Source: Enterobacteriaceae bacterium UBA7338
GTDB lineage: Bacteria > Pseudomonadota > Gammaproteobacteria > Enterobacterales > Enterobacteriaceae
Reading direction: 5' to 3'
NCBI GenBank assembly: GCA_002480085.1
Contig: DKPJ01000011.1
Location: 807,037 to 871,036, forward strand
DNA: 64,000 bases
Shown here: positions 39,480-48,770 of the stretch, one piece after another
Position numbering within the stretch: the stretch's first letter is position 1
How the letters are laid out: each line of letters starts with the position of its first letter
Notes under the pieces: model-generated
The model's input: only the letters and a program-made list of their open reading frames with translations
Databases searched by the model: none
What the model was told of the DNA's origin: nothing
Translations under genes and position numbers: made by a program

Positions 39480-39824
39480 TTACTTCTTATTCAGCATCGC
39501 TTTCAGGTCAGCAAACGGATTATAGGTCGCCGCTCCCACATCCTTCTGCGCGTCCTCTCCGGCCACGACGGTTGTACCGTACTGGTCAGCCTCGGTATAT
39601 TTTGAGTGTTCATGATCGTGGCAATAGAGGCATAGCAGCTCCCAGTTGCTGCCGTCCGGCGGGTTATTGGTGTGATCGTGATCGATATGGTGCACCGTTA
39701 ACTCGCGCAGGTTCGAGTAGACAAACTCACGCGAGCAGCGCCCGCAGACCCACGGATAAATCTTCAGCGCCCTTTCACGGTAGTCTGATTCAAGACGGGC
39801 GTAGTTCTTAGGGATGATAGCCAT
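39480..39824 (-). CDS. yajD: HNH nuclease-like protein YajD
   Basis: A 114-aa protein almost identical to E. coli YajD (115 aa). ATG at 39824 gives the known N-terminus MAIIPKNYARLES. The HNH domain has a zinc-binding CxxC pair, CGRCSREF and CLYCHDHEH, around the catalytic VHHIDHDHTNNP. Biological role is unknown. In E. coli K-12 yajD lies in another part of the chromosome near tsx, so its position next to the hok/sok locus is different here. Confidence 0.93.
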   Translation of the reverse strand: MAIIPKNYARLESDYRERALKIYPWVCGRCSREFVYSNLRELTVHHIDHDHTNNPPDGSNWELLCLYCHDHEHSKYTEADQYGTTVVAGEDAQKDVGAATYNPFADLKAMLNKK

Positions 39825-39882
39825 CGCAGGCAATCCTTACGGTAACGAAAGTATGCCAATGCACGGCGCTCGCCAATCACTG

Positions 39883-40794
39883 TTAGGGAGCCGGAGCGTG
39901 CTTACGGCAAACCTCCAGCACAAACTGGCGTAGCCAGCGGTGCGCCGGGTCAGCCTCGGCACGCGGATGCCACATTTGTGACAACGTAATGCCCTGCACC
40001 CTTACCGGCAGTTCAAACATGCAGTATGACGCGGCAGGCTGATGGATAAGAAACGAGGCGGGGATCAGTGCCACCAGATCGGAAGCCTGAGCCACTGCCA
40101 GCGCAGCGGGAAAGCCCGGGACGACAGCAGCAATATTCCGCTCAAGGCCCAGCTCGGCCAGCGCCTCATCCGCTGGCCCGGCGGTTCGCCCCCGACGGGA
40201 GGCGACCACGTGGGCATGGGCAAGGTAGTCGCTCACGCCCACTTCAGGCAGCGCCGACAGTGGATGCCCAGGCCTCACCACCCCAACAAAGCGATCGCGA
40301 AACAGCGCCTGAATGCGGATCTCCGGTCCCATCTCGCCGAGTACGCCAACCTCAAGATCGACCAGCCCTTCACGCAGCGCCTTCGCGCTCTTTTCTGCTC
40401 TGGCGACAAAGCGCAGCCGCACGCGTGGGGCGCACCTGGACGCTGCCACAATCAGCGCCGGGCCAAAAGCTTCGATAAAGCCGTCGTTAGTGCGCAGCAC
40501 GAAAGTGCGATCGAGCGACAACAGATCTAACCCAGCCGGAGAGGGCCGCAGCAGCGCCAGCGCCTCAAACAGCGTGCGCTGCGTAGGTTCGCGGATGGCC
40601 TCAGCATGCGGGGTTAACACCATGCTGCGTCCAGCGCGCACCAGCAAGGGATCGCCGGTGGCCGTACGCAGGCGGCTAAGCGTACGGCTCATTGCCGATG
40701 CGCTTAGCCCCAGACGACGCGCAGCGCCCGCCACGCTGACTTCAGCCAGCAGCGCATCGAGGGCAATAAGCAGGTTCAGATCGGGAGCGTTCAT
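39883..40794 (-). CDS. LysR-family transcriptional regulator
   Basis: A 303-aa LysR-type regulator. The N-terminal helix-turn-helix (about 5-62) contains LLAEVSVAGAARRLGLSASA and SRTLSRLR. The effector-binding domain fills the rest (about 90-300). The divergent gene encodes an efflux-type MFS protein, the standard target of such a regulator. The ligand is not evident. Confidence 0.93.
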   Translation of the reverse strand: MNAPDLNLLIALDALLAEVSVAGAARRLGLSASAMSRTLSRLRTATGDPLLVRAGRSMVLTPHAEAIREPTQRTLFEALALLRPSPAGLDLLSLDRTFVLRTNDGFIEAFGPALIVAASRCAPRVRLRFVARAEKSAKALREGLVDLEVGVLGEMGPEIRIQALFRDRFVGVVRPGHPLSALPEVGVSDYLAHAHVVASRRGRTAGPADEALAELGLERNIAAVVPGFPAALAVAQASDLVALIPASFLIHQPAASYCMFELPVRVQGITLSQMWHPRAEADPAHRWLRQFVLEVCRKHAPAP

Positions 40795-40839
40795 GCACTT
40801 ATCTTACTCTGCCAGTCGGGTTTGAGGGAAGGCGTCTGG

Positions 40840-40856
40840 TGCAGGTTATAACTGCA
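40840..40856. promoter_or_regulatory. Candidate LysR operator
   Basis: TGCAG-GTTATAA-CTGCA is an inverted repeat in the divergent space between the LysR-type and MFS genes, with the size and symmetry of a LysR site. Confidence 0.5.
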
Positions 40857-40935
40857 AATGCTGCGTCTTCCGCCCTGCAGCTTCCTTCAGTACGCTTTAT
40901 GCATCGAGATGATAAACGTGATAAGGGCACATAAC

Positions 40936-42342
40936 GTGGAACTCTTTGCTGAAAGACCGGGGGATGAGGGCTTAGCCGGACGCGGACGTGCGCTGGCGAT
41001 GGCTGCCGTCATGACCAGTACCACCATGGCCGTTTTTGACGGTGCCATCGTCAACGTTGCGCTGCCGCCCATTGCCCACGCGCTGGCGGTGCCCGCCCAG
41101 TCTGCGGTATGGGTCGCCAATGGCTATCTGCTATCGGCAGCGATGACGCTGGCTATTTTTGCCGCGCTTGCCCGCCGCGTTGGCTTCCGCGCCCTGTTCG
41201 CCTTTGGCCTGGGCCTCTTTACGCTGGCCTCACTGGGCTGCGCCCTCTCCTCTTCGCTTACTATGCTGACGGGGTGGCGCATCGTGCAGGGCATAGGTGG
41301 AGCCGCTACCCTGAGTATCGCCCCGGCGATCCTGCGCTCTGTTTTCCCCAGCCGCCTGCTGGGGCGTATTCTGGGTCTTCACGCCCTGCTGATTGCCGCC
41401 AGCACGGCCATCGCGCCGGTTCTCGGCGGCACGCTGCTCTCTCTTCTGAGCTGGCAGTGGCTGTTTGCTATCAATATCCCGCTGGGGATTATCGCGATAA
41501 CGCTGACGCTTCAGGCGATCCCTGATAACCGCGCACCCAGGCGCGAGCCCTTTGATATCGCCGGTGCGGCACTATCAGCGCTGATGCTGGGCGGGATGAT
41601 TATGGCGGCGAGCGTCTTCTCCCGTCCCGGTCAGGCAGAAACTCAGCTGTGGACGGCTGCTGGATACGGTAGCGTCGCGTTGGCCGCCGGGCTGGCGTTT
41701 ATCTGGCGTCAGCAGCGTGCGCCACGACCGCTAATGCCGCTGGAACTCTTTGCCTCGCCGCGTTTTTCACTGGCGGCGCTCACCTCGCTGGCCTCGTTTA
41801 TTAGCCAGGGAATGACCTTTATTGCTCTGCCGTTCCTGTTTCAAACCGTCTACGGGTATAGCGTCTTCGCTTCGGCGCTGCTGTTTACCCCCTGGCCGCT
41901 GGGTATCATGCTGGCTGCGCCCCACGCAGGACGGCTGGCCGATCGCTATCCACCGGCGGTGATTTCAACTGTGGGCTTAACCTTTTTTGCCCTGGGATTG
42001 ACGCTGCTGGCGCTGCTTCCTGAGCAGGCCGAGGTCTGGGATATCGGCGTGCGCAGCCTGATCTGCGGAATAGGATTTGGCTGCTTTCAAAGCCCCAACA
42101 ATCGTGAAATGCTGGCGAACGCCTCGCGGGAGAACAGCGGTTACGCCTCCGGGGTGCTGGCTATTGCGCGTACCTTTGGCCAGTGCCTGGGCGGTGCCGT
42201 TGTAGGGATTATCCTCGCGCTCTTTGCGCCAGCCAGCGGCCAGGCGGCGGGCGCGGTTCATCTGAGCCTGTGGCTTGCCGTGCTGGCCACCGGATTTGCT
42301 CTCCTGTTTAGCCTAAGCCGCCTACGAAACCAGCCTGATTGA
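40936..42342 (+). CDS. MFS transporter, DHA2 (EmrB-like) family
   Basis: A 468-aa membrane protein with about 14 hydrophobic segments. GTG at 40936 is preceded by AAGGG at 8 nt; an ATG at 40909 is an alternative. MTSTTMAVFDGAIVNVALPP is the DHA2 TM1 motif. GWRIVQGIGGAATLSIAPAI is motif C-like in TM5, and PVLGGTLLSLLSWQWLFAIN follows. Such proteins export drugs or small toxic compounds using the proton gradient. The divergent LysR-type gene is the probable regulator. Confidence 0.88.
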   Translation: MELFAERPGDEGLAGRGRALAMAAVMTSTTMAVFDGAIVNVALPPIAHALAVPAQSAVWVANGYLLSAAMTLAIFAALARRVGFRALFAFGLGLFTLASLGCALSSSLTMLTGWRIVQGIGGAATLSIAPAILRSVFPSRLLGRILGLHALLIAASTAIAPVLGGTLLSLLSWQWLFAINIPLGIIAITLTLQAIPDNRAPRREPFDIAGAALSALMLGGMIMAASVFSRPGQAETQLWTAAGYGSVALAAGLAFIWRQQRAPRPLMPLELFASPRFSLAALTSLASFISQGMTFIALPFLFQTVYGYSVFASALLFTPWPLGIMLAAPHAGRLADRYPPAVISTVGLTFFALGLTLLALLPEQAEVWDIGVRSLICGIGFGCFQSPNNREMLANASRENSGYASGVLAIARTFGQCLGGAVVGIILALFAPASGQAAGAVHLSLWLAVLATGFALLFSLSRLRNQPD

Positions 42343-42432
42343 CGACTTTTACGCCGCTTACCCGCAGACATTTTTACGTAGCCGTGCTAAGTGCGATACA
42401 CTTTGTAAATCGGTCTTACAGTTAAAGAAATT

Positions 42433-44079
42433 ATGCGCCTGATTATATCTTCCCTGCTCATGGCAGTTGGCCTGTTAAGCGGACACGTCCAGGCTGCGCC
42501 TGCGGGTCCCGCTGCGGCTGATATCCGTGATAGCGGTTTTGTCTATTGCGTCAATGGCCAGGTCAGCACGTTCAATCCGCAAAAAGCGAGCAGCGGCCTG
42601 ATTGTAGATACGCTGGCGGCCCAGCTCTACGATCGCCTGTTGGATGTCGATCCCTACACCTATCGCCTGGTCCCTGAGCTGGCGGAGAGCTGGGAGGTGC
42701 TGGATAACGGCGCTACCTATCGCTTCCGCCTGCGCAGCAACGTCGCCTTTCAGAAAACGCCGTGGTTCACGCCAGGACGGGCATTTAACGCCGACGACGT
42801 GGTGTTTAGCTTCCAGCGTATTTTTGACCGCCACCACCCGTGGCATAACGTTAACGGCAGCAATTTCCCCTATTTTGACAGCCTGCAGTTTGCCGACGCC
42901 GTCGAAAGCGTGCGCAAGCTGGACAGCCGCACGGTGGAGTTTCGGCTGAAAAAACCGGACGCCTCGTTTTTATGGCATCTGGCGACGCACTACGCCTCGG
43001 TGATGTCCGCCGAATATGCTAACCAGCTGGCTAAACGCGATCGTCAGGAGCTGCTGGATCGCCAGCCGGTGGGGACCGGACCGTTCCAGCTCGCTGAGTA
43101 CCGAACCGGCCAGTTTATCCGCCTGCAGCGCCACGCTCATTTCTGGCGCGGCCAGCCGCTGATGCCGCAGGTGGTAGTCGATCTCGGCTCCGGGGGAACC
43201 GGGCGGCTATCGAAGCTGCTGACCGGGGAGTGCGACGTGCTGGCCTGGCCTGCCGCCAGCCAGCTGACGATATTACGTGACGATCCGCGTCTGCGCCTGA
43301 CCCTGCGCCCAGGGATGAACATCGCCTATCTGGCATTTAATACCGACAAGGCGCCGCTGAATAATCCTGCCGTACGCCATGCGCTGGCGCTGGCAATTAA
43401 TAATCAGCGCCTGATGCAGTCGATCTACTACGGTACGGCGGAGACCGCCGCCTCGATCCTGCCCCGCGCCTCCTGGGCCTACGACAGCGAAGCGAAGATC
43501 ACCGAGTACAACCCGGCAAAAGCCAAACAGCAGCTGGCCGCGCTGGGGCTGGAGAATATGACCCTGCAGCTGTGGGTGCCCACCAGCTCGCAGGCGTGGA
43601 ACCCCAGCCCGCTGAAGACCGCCGAACTTATTCAGGCCGATATGGCCCAGGTGGGCGTTAAGGTCATGATTGTTCCCGTCGAGGGGCGTTTCCAGGAGGC
43701 CAGGCTGATGGATATGAATCACGATCTGACCCTCGCCGGCTGGTCAACGGACAGTAACGATCCCGATAGCTTCTTCCGTCCGCTGCTCAGCTGCGCCGCC
43801 ATTGAGTCGCAAACTAACTTTGCCCACTGGTGCCACCGGGAGTTTGATACCATCCTGCAGAAGGCCCTGACCTCGCAGCAGCTGGCGTCGCGCATTGAGG
43901 CCTACGATGAGGCGCAGTCGATCCTTGCCCGGGACCTACCGGTGCTGCCGCTGGCCTCCTCCCTGCGCCTGCAGGCCTACCGCTACGATATCAAAGGCCT
44001 CGTCCTCAGCCCGTTCGGCAACGCCTCGTTTGCCGGGGTTTCGCGCGAGCCTGAAAAAGAAGAGGTGAAGCAACCATGA
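42433..44079 (+). CDS. sapA: Periplasmic binding protein SapA
   Basis: A 548-aa solute-binding protein (E. coli 547). A signal peptide ends near GHVQAAPAG. The family blocks FNPQKASSGLIVDTLAAQLY and PVGTGPFQLAEYR are conserved. SapABCDF was described as a peptide transporter needed for resistance to antimicrobial peptides, and in E. coli SapBCDF acts in putrescine export with little need for SapA. It is the first gene of the operon. The stop overlaps sapB by 4 bp. Confidence 0.96.
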   Translation: MRLIISSLLMAVGLLSGHVQAAPAGPAAADIRDSGFVYCVNGQVSTFNPQKASSGLIVDTLAAQLYDRLLDVDPYTYRLVPELAESWEVLDNGATYRFRLRSNVAFQKTPWFTPGRAFNADDVVFSFQRIFDRHHPWHNVNGSNFPYFDSLQFADAVESVRKLDSRTVEFRLKKPDASFLWHLATHYASVMSAEYANQLAKRDRQELLDRQPVGTGPFQLAEYRTGQFIRLQRHAHFWRGQPLMPQVVVDLGSGGTGRLSKLLTGECDVLAWPAASQLTILRDDPRLRLTLRPGMNIAYLAFNTDKAPLNNPAVRHALALAINNQRLMQSIYYGTAETAASILPRASWAYDSEAKITEYNPAKAKQQLAALGLENMTLQLWVPTSSQAWNPSPLKTAELIQADMAQVGVKVMIVPVEGRFQEARLMDMNHDLTLAGWSTDSNDPDSFFRPLLSCAAIESQTNFAHWCHREFDTILQKALTSQQLASRIEAYDEAQSILARDLPVLPLASSLRLQAYRYDIKGLVLSPFGNASFAGVSREPEKEEVKQP

Positions 44080-45041
44080 TCATCTTTACGCTGCGCCGCC
44101 TGCTTCTGCTGCTGGTTACGCTCTTTCTGCTCACCTTTGTCGGCTTCAGCCTGAGCTACTTTACTCCCCATGCGCCGCTGCAGGGTGCTTCGCTGTGGAA
44201 CGCCTGGTTCTTCTGGTTTAAAGGGGTGCTGCACTGGGATTTTGGCGTCTCCAGCATCAACGGCCAGCTCATCTCCGAGCAGCTCAAGGAGGTCTTCCCG
44301 GCCACGATGGAACTGTGTATTCTCGCCTTCGGTTTTGCGCTGGTGGTGGGTATTCCGGTGGGCATGATGGCCGGGATTATGCGCGGCAAATGGCAGGATA
44401 AGCTGATCAGCGCCCTGGCCCTGATTGGCTTCTCGATCCCCATCTTCTGGCTGGCACTGCTGCTTACCCTCTTCTTCTCCCTGACGCTGGGTTGGCTGCC
44501 GGTTTCTGGCCGCTTCGATCTGCTCTATGAGGTAAAGACGGTCACCGGCTTTGCGCTGATTGACGCCTGGCTCTCGGAGTCGATATGGCGTGAGGAGATG
44601 ATCGTCAGCGCGCTGCGCCATATGGTTCTGCCGGTGCTGACCCTGGCGGTCGCACCCACGACTGAGGTGATCCGCCTGATGCGCATCAGCACCATGGAGG
44701 TATTTGAGCAGAACTACATCAAAGCCGCTGCCACACGCGGCCTGTCGCGGCTGACTATCCTGCGACGCCACGTGCTGCACAACGCCCTGCCGCCGGTGAT
44801 CCCGCGCCTCGGGCTGCAGTTTTCCACCATGCTGACGCTGGCGATGATTACCGAGATGGTGTTTAGCTGGCCGGGGCTGGGGCGCTGGATCATCAACGCT
44901 ATCCGCCAGCAGGACTATGCGGCCATCTCCGCCGGCGTGATGGTGATCGGCGCGCTGGTGATTATTGTTAACGTCATCTCTGACATTCTGGGCGCGCTGG
45001 CGAACCCTTTGAAACATAAGGAATGGTATGCCCTCCGATAA
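44076..45041 (+). CDS. sapB: ABC permease SapB
   Basis: A 321-aa inner-membrane permease of the DppB/OppB type with six helices. The EAA-type loop reads EQNYIKAAATRGLSRLTI. It pairs with SapC. The first helix LLLLLVTLFLLTFVGFSL is an uncleaved signal anchor. Overlaps with sapA (ATGA) and sapC (14 bp) indicate translational coupling. Confidence 0.96.
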   Translation: MIIFTLRRLLLLLVTLFLLTFVGFSLSYFTPHAPLQGASLWNAWFFWFKGVLHWDFGVSSINGQLISEQLKEVFPATMELCILAFGFALVVGIPVGMMAGIMRGKWQDKLISALALIGFSIPIFWLALLLTLFFSLTLGWLPVSGRFDLLYEVKTVTGFALIDAWLSESIWREEMIVSALRHMVLPVLTLAVAPTTEVIRLMRISTMEVFEQNYIKAAATRGLSRLTILRRHVLHNALPPVIPRLGLQFSTMLTLAMITEMVFSWPGLGRWIINAIRQQDYAAISAGVMVIGALVIIVNVISDILGALANPLKHKEWYALR

Positions 45042-45918
45042 TGTCTATAACGAGAAGCAGACCCCCGGCGCGCTGCGCACGGTGTGGCGCAAGTTCTATG
45101 GCGATACGACCGCCATGGTGGGTCTGTACGGCTGCGCCGGGCTGGTGCTGCTCTGCATTTTTGGCCGCTGGTTTGCGCCATACGGCATCGATCAGCAGTT
45201 CCTCGGCTACCAGCTGCTGCCCCCTTCGTGGTCACGCTATGGGGACGTCTCCTTCTTCCTCGGCACTGACGATCTGGGCCGCGACGTGCTCAGCCGCCTG
45301 CTTAGCGGTGCTGCTCCGACGGTGGGCGGCGCGTTTGTGGTTACCCTTGCGGCGACAATCTGCGGCCTGGTGCTGGGCGTGGTGGCCGGGGCGACGCACG
45401 GCCTGCGTTCGGCGGTGCTGAACCATGTGCTCGATACCCTGCTCTCTATTCCTTCCCTGCTGCTGGCGATTATCGTGGTGGCCTTTGCCGGGCCGCACCT
45501 CTCCCATGCCATGTTTGCCGTCTGGCTGGCGCTGCTGCCAAGGATGGTTCGATCGGTCTACAGCATGGTGCATGACGAGCTGGAGAAAGAGTATGTGGTC
45601 GCCGCCCGGCTGGATGGCGCCACGACGCTCAATATTTTATGGTTTGCGGTGCTGCCGAACATGACGGCAGGCCTTGTTACTGAGATCACCCGGGCGCTGT
45701 CGATGGCAATCCTCGACATTGCCGCGCTGGGCTTTCTCGATCTCGGCGCGCAGCTGCCCTCCCCGGAGTGGGGAGCAATGCTGGGCGACGCGCTGGAGCT
45801 GATCTACGTTGCGCCCTGGACGGTCATGCTGCCGGGGGCGTCGATTATGGTAAGCGTTTTACTGGTTAACCTGCTGGGCGACGGGATCCGCCGTGCGGTC
45901 AATGCGGGGGTGGAATAG
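45028..45918 (+). CDS. sapC: ABC permease SapC
   Basis: A 296-aa permease equal to E. coli SapC in length. It shows the DppC/OppC-type N-terminal extension, FLGTDDLGRDVLSRLLSGA and the EAA loop EKEYVVAARLDGATTLNIL. It forms the membrane channel with SapB. Its stop codon overlaps the GTG start of sapD by one base. Confidence 0.96.
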   Translation: MPSDNVYNEKQTPGALRTVWRKFYGDTTAMVGLYGCAGLVLLCIFGRWFAPYGIDQQFLGYQLLPPSWSRYGDVSFFLGTDDLGRDVLSRLLSGAAPTVGGAFVVTLAATICGLVLGVVAGATHGLRSAVLNHVLDTLLSIPSLLLAIIVVAFAGPHLSHAMFAVWLALLPRMVRSVYSMVHDELEKEYVVAARLDGATTLNILWFAVLPNMTAGLVTEITRALSMAILDIAALGFLDLGAQLPSPEWGAMLGDALELIYVAPWTVMLPGASIMVSVLLVNLLGDGIRRAVNAGVE

Positions 45919-46910
45919 TGCCACTACTTGATATTCGTAACCTGACCATTGAGGTCAAGACCGGCGAAGGCTGGGTCAGGGCCGTCGATCGCGTCACGCT
46001 CACCCTTGCGGAAGGGGAGATCCGCGGTCTGGTGGGCGAATCCGGCTCGGGCAAGAGCCTGATAGCTAAGGCGATCTGCGGCGTCACCAAAGACAACTGG
46101 CGCGTCACCGCCGACCGAATGCGCTTCGATGACGTCGATCTGATGCGTCTCTCGGCGCGCGAGCGGCGGAAAATTCTCGGCCATAACGTGTCGATGATTT
46201 TTCAGGAGCCGCAGTCCTGTCTCGATCCTTCCGAGCGCATCGGCAAACAGCTGATGCAGAACATTCCCGCCTGGACCTACAAGGGCCGCTGGTGGCAGCG
46301 CATGGGCTGGCGGAAACGGCGCGCCATTGAGCTGCTGCACCGGGTCGGTATTCGCGATCATAAAGATGCGATGCGCAGCTTTCCTTACGAGCTGACGGAC
46401 GGCGAGTGCCAGAAGGTGATGATTGCCATTGCGCTGGCGAACCAGCCGCGCCTGCTGATCGCCGACGAGCCGACCAACGCCATGGAGCCGACCACCCAGG
46501 CGCAGATTTTCCGTCTGCTGACCCGCCTCAACCAGAATAACAACACCACCATTATTCTGATCAGCCATGACCTGCAGATGCTGAGCCAGTGGGCAGACCG
46601 GATTAACGTGATGTACTGCGGCCAAACCGTGGAGACCGCACCGAGCGAGGAGCTGATCGCCACGCCGCATCACCCCTATACCCAGGCGCTGATCCGCGCC
46701 ATTCCGGATTTTGGCAGTGCGATGCCGCATAAAAGCCGCCTGAACACGCTGCCGGGGGCAATCCCGCTGCTGGAGCATCTGCCGATTGGCTGCCGTCTTG
46801 GGCCGCGCTGCCCCTACGCCCAGCGCAAATGCATTGAGCGTCCCCTGCTGGCCGGGCCTAAAAACCACCTCTTTGCCTGTCATTTTCCGCTGAATATGGA
46901 GAGGGAGTGA
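45918..46910 (+). CDS. sapD: ABC ATPase SapD
   Basis: A 330-aa ATPase with a GTG start, the same length as E. coli SapD. Walker A is GESGSGKS, Walker B is LLIADEPT and the switch histidine is in ISHDLQ. The signature motif is altered to LTDGECQK, which is also so in E. coli SapD. A C-terminal oligopeptide-transporter domain has the Cys-rich block RLGPRCPYAQRKC. SapD also supports K+ uptake through TrkH/TrkG in E. coli. It is coupled to sapC. Confidence 0.96.
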   Translation: MPLLDIRNLTIEVKTGEGWVRAVDRVTLTLAEGEIRGLVGESGSGKSLIAKAICGVTKDNWRVTADRMRFDDVDLMRLSARERRKILGHNVSMIFQEPQSCLDPSERIGKQLMQNIPAWTYKGRWWQRMGWRKRRAIELLHRVGIRDHKDAMRSFPYELTDGECQKVMIAIALANQPRLLIADEPTNAMEPTTQAQIFRLLTRLNQNNNTTIILISHDLQMLSQWADRINVMYCGQTVETAPSEELIATPHHPYTQALIRAIPDFGSAMPHKSRLNTLPGAIPLLEHLPIGCRLGPRCPYAQRKCIERPLLAGPKNHLFACHFPLNMERE

Positions 46911-46911
46911 G

Positions 46912-47718
46912 ATGGTCGATACCCTACTGGAAGTACGCAATCTGAGTAAAACATTCCGCTACCGCACCGGCTGGTTCCATCGCCAGACGGTGGAGGCGGT
47001 CAAGCCTCTAAGCTTCACCCTGCGGGAGAAGCAGACCCTGGCGATTATCGGTGAGAACGGCTCCGGCAAATCGACGCTGGCAAAGATGCTGGCGGGCATG
47101 ATTGAGCCGACCACCGGCGAACTGCTGATTGACGACAGCCCTCTGCGCTACGGCGACTACTCCTTTCGCAGCCAGCGCATCCGCATGATTTTTCAGGATC
47201 CCTCGACGTCGCTGAATCCGCGCCAGCGCATCTCGCAGATCCTCGACTTTCCGCTGCGTCTGAATACCGACCTGGCTCCTGAGGCACGGCGGCAGCGGGT
47301 AATTGAGACCCTGCGTATGGTGGGTCTGCTGCCGGATCACGTCAGCTACTATCCGCACATGCTTGCTCCCGGCCAGAAACAGCGTCTGGGGCTGGCCCGG
47401 GCGCTGATCCTACGCCCGAAGGTGATCGTGGCGGATGAAGCCCTGGCGTCGCTGGATATGTCGATGCGTTCGCAATTAATTAACCTGATGCTGGAATTGC
47501 AGGAGAAACAGGGTATCTCTTATATCTACGTTACCCAGCATATCGGTATGATGAAACATATCAGCGACCAGGTCATCGTGATGCACCAGGGTGAGGTGGT
47601 TGAACGCGGCAGCACGGCTGAAGTGCTGGCCGCCCCGCTGCATGAGCTGACCCGGCGATTAATTGCCAGCCATTTTGGCGAGGCGCTGACGGCCGACGCC
47701 TGGCGAAAAGACCGCTAG
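46912..47718 (+). CDS. sapF: ABC ATPase SapF
   Basis: A 268-aa ATPase matching E. coli SapF in length. Walker A is GENGSGKS, the signature is LAPGQKQRLGLARAL (in place of LSGGQ) and Walker B is VIVADEALASLD. It forms a heterodimer with SapD. It is the last gene of the operon; ACCAC/GTGGT just downstream may form a weak hairpin. fabI follows with its own promoter. Confidence 0.96.
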   Translation: MVDTLLEVRNLSKTFRYRTGWFHRQTVEAVKPLSFTLREKQTLAIIGENGSGKSTLAKMLAGMIEPTTGELLIDDSPLRYGDYSFRSQRIRMIFQDPSTSLNPRQRISQILDFPLRLNTDLAPEARRQRVIETLRMVGLLPDHVSYYPHMLAPGQKQRLGLARALILRPKVIVADEALASLDMSMRSQLINLMLELQEKQGISYIYVTQHIGMMKHISDQVIVMHQGEVVERGSTAEVLAAPLHELTRRLIASHFGEALTADAWRKDR

Positions 47719-47741
47719 CACCACTCTTTAGGGTGGTCGGA

Positions 47742-47770
47742 TTAACACATATGGCGACACGTGCTATCAT
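47742..47770 (+). promoter_or_regulatory. Sigma-70 promoter of fabI
   Basis: TTAACA (47742-47747) and TATCAT (47765-47770) are separated by exactly 17 bp, about 70 bp upstream of the fabI start codon. Confidence 0.72.
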
Positions 47771-47840
47771 CGCCGCGTTTTAACGACGCTCGCTGCTTTC
47801 GATGACGAGCGCCACAACAATGAATATAAGGATTAGAGCT

Positions 47841-48629
47841 ATGGGTTTTCTTTCCGGTAAGCGCATTCTGGTGACTGGCGTTGCCAGCAAACTCTCCATC
47901 GCATACGGCATCGCACAGGCTATGCATCGCGAAGGCGCTGAGCTGGCATTCACCTACCAGAACGACAAGCTGAAAGGCCGTGTTGAGGAGTTTGCCGCGC
48001 AGCTGGGTTCCAGCATCGTTCTGGAATGTGACGTTGCTAAAGATGAAAGCATCGACGGCCTGTTCGCTGAGCTGGCGAAAAGCTGGCCGAAGTTCGACGG
48101 CTTCGTGCACTCCATCGGTTTCGCACCGGGCGACCAGCTGGACGGCGACTACGTTAACGCCGTTACCCGTGAAGGCTTTAAAATTGCCCACGACATCAGC
48201 TCCTACAGCTTCGTTGCGCTGGCCAAAGCGTGCCGCTCGATGCTGAACCCGGACTCTGCTCTGCTGACCCTCTCCTACCTGGGTGCCGAGCGCGCTATTC
48301 CGAACTACAACGTGATGGGCCTGGCAAAAGCCTCTCTGGAAGCCAACGTGCGCTATATGGCGAACGCGATGGGTCCGGAAGGGGTGCGCGTGAACGGCAT
48401 CTCCGCCGGTCCGATCCGTACCCTGGCCGCATCCGGGATCAAAGACTTCCGTAAAATGCTGGCCCACTGCGAAGCGGTCACCCCGATCCGTCGCACCGTC
48501 ACCATCGAAGACGTGGGTAACACCGCGGCATTCCTCTGCTCTAACCTCTCCGGCGGTATCTCCGGTGAAGTGGTTCACGTTGACGGTGGCTTCAGCATCG
48601 CCGCGATGAACGAGCTGGAACTGAAATAA
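47841..48629 (+). CDS. fabI: Enoyl-ACP reductase FabI
   Basis: A 262-aa NADH-dependent enoyl-[acyl carrier protein] reductase, the last step of each fatty-acid elongation cycle. ATG at 47841 is preceded by AGGA and gives the E. coli length and start MGFLSGKRILVTGVASK. The catalytic Tyr and Lys lie in SYLGAERAIPNYNVMGLAK, with the usual six-residue spacing from Tyr156 to Lys163. G93 in HSIGFAPGD is unchanged, so no common triclosan-resistance substitution is visible there. Confidence 0.98.
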   Translation: MGFLSGKRILVTGVASKLSIAYGIAQAMHREGAELAFTYQNDKLKGRVEEFAAQLGSSIVLECDVAKDESIDGLFAELAKSWPKFDGFVHSIGFAPGDQLDGDYVNAVTREGFKIAHDISSYSFVALAKACRSMLNPDSALLTLSYLGAERAIPNYNVMGLAKASLEANVRYMANAMGPEGVRVNGISAGPIRTLAASGIKDFRKMLAHCEAVTPIRRTVTIEDVGNTAAFLCSNLSGGISGEVVHVDGGFSIAAMNELELK

Positions 48630-48639
48630 GCGTTCTCTT

Positions 48640-48659
48640 CCCCTCCCGCTCGGGAGGGG
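48640..48659 (+). terminator. Hairpin downstream of fabI
   Basis: CCCCTCCC (48640-48647) pairs with GGGAGGGG (48652-48659). It is followed by TCTCCCT rather than a pure T run, so it may be a weak terminator. Confidence 0.6.
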
Positions 48660-48770
48660 TCTCCCTGGCTGTTTATGCTTTTCTGCTATTTATTATCACC
48701 TAACAATATTTTTCCCTCTTCAAGCGTTACGCCAGGATATTGATCGCCATTTTGAGATCAAGGAAAGCCC

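Noticed and set aside
39315..39811. Two plus-strand frames opposite yajD
   Set aside because: Antisense to a near-identical YajD, with Arg/Ser/Pro-rich composition and no start signal.
43983..45017. A 344-codon minus-strand frame opposite sapB
   Set aside because: Very rich in Q, H, R and G, as expected for the antisense of a membrane protein gene. No domain can be seen.
46390..46420. Degenerate ABC signature LTDGE in SapD
   Set aside because: The same substitution is found in E. coli SapD, so it is a family feature and not a mutation.
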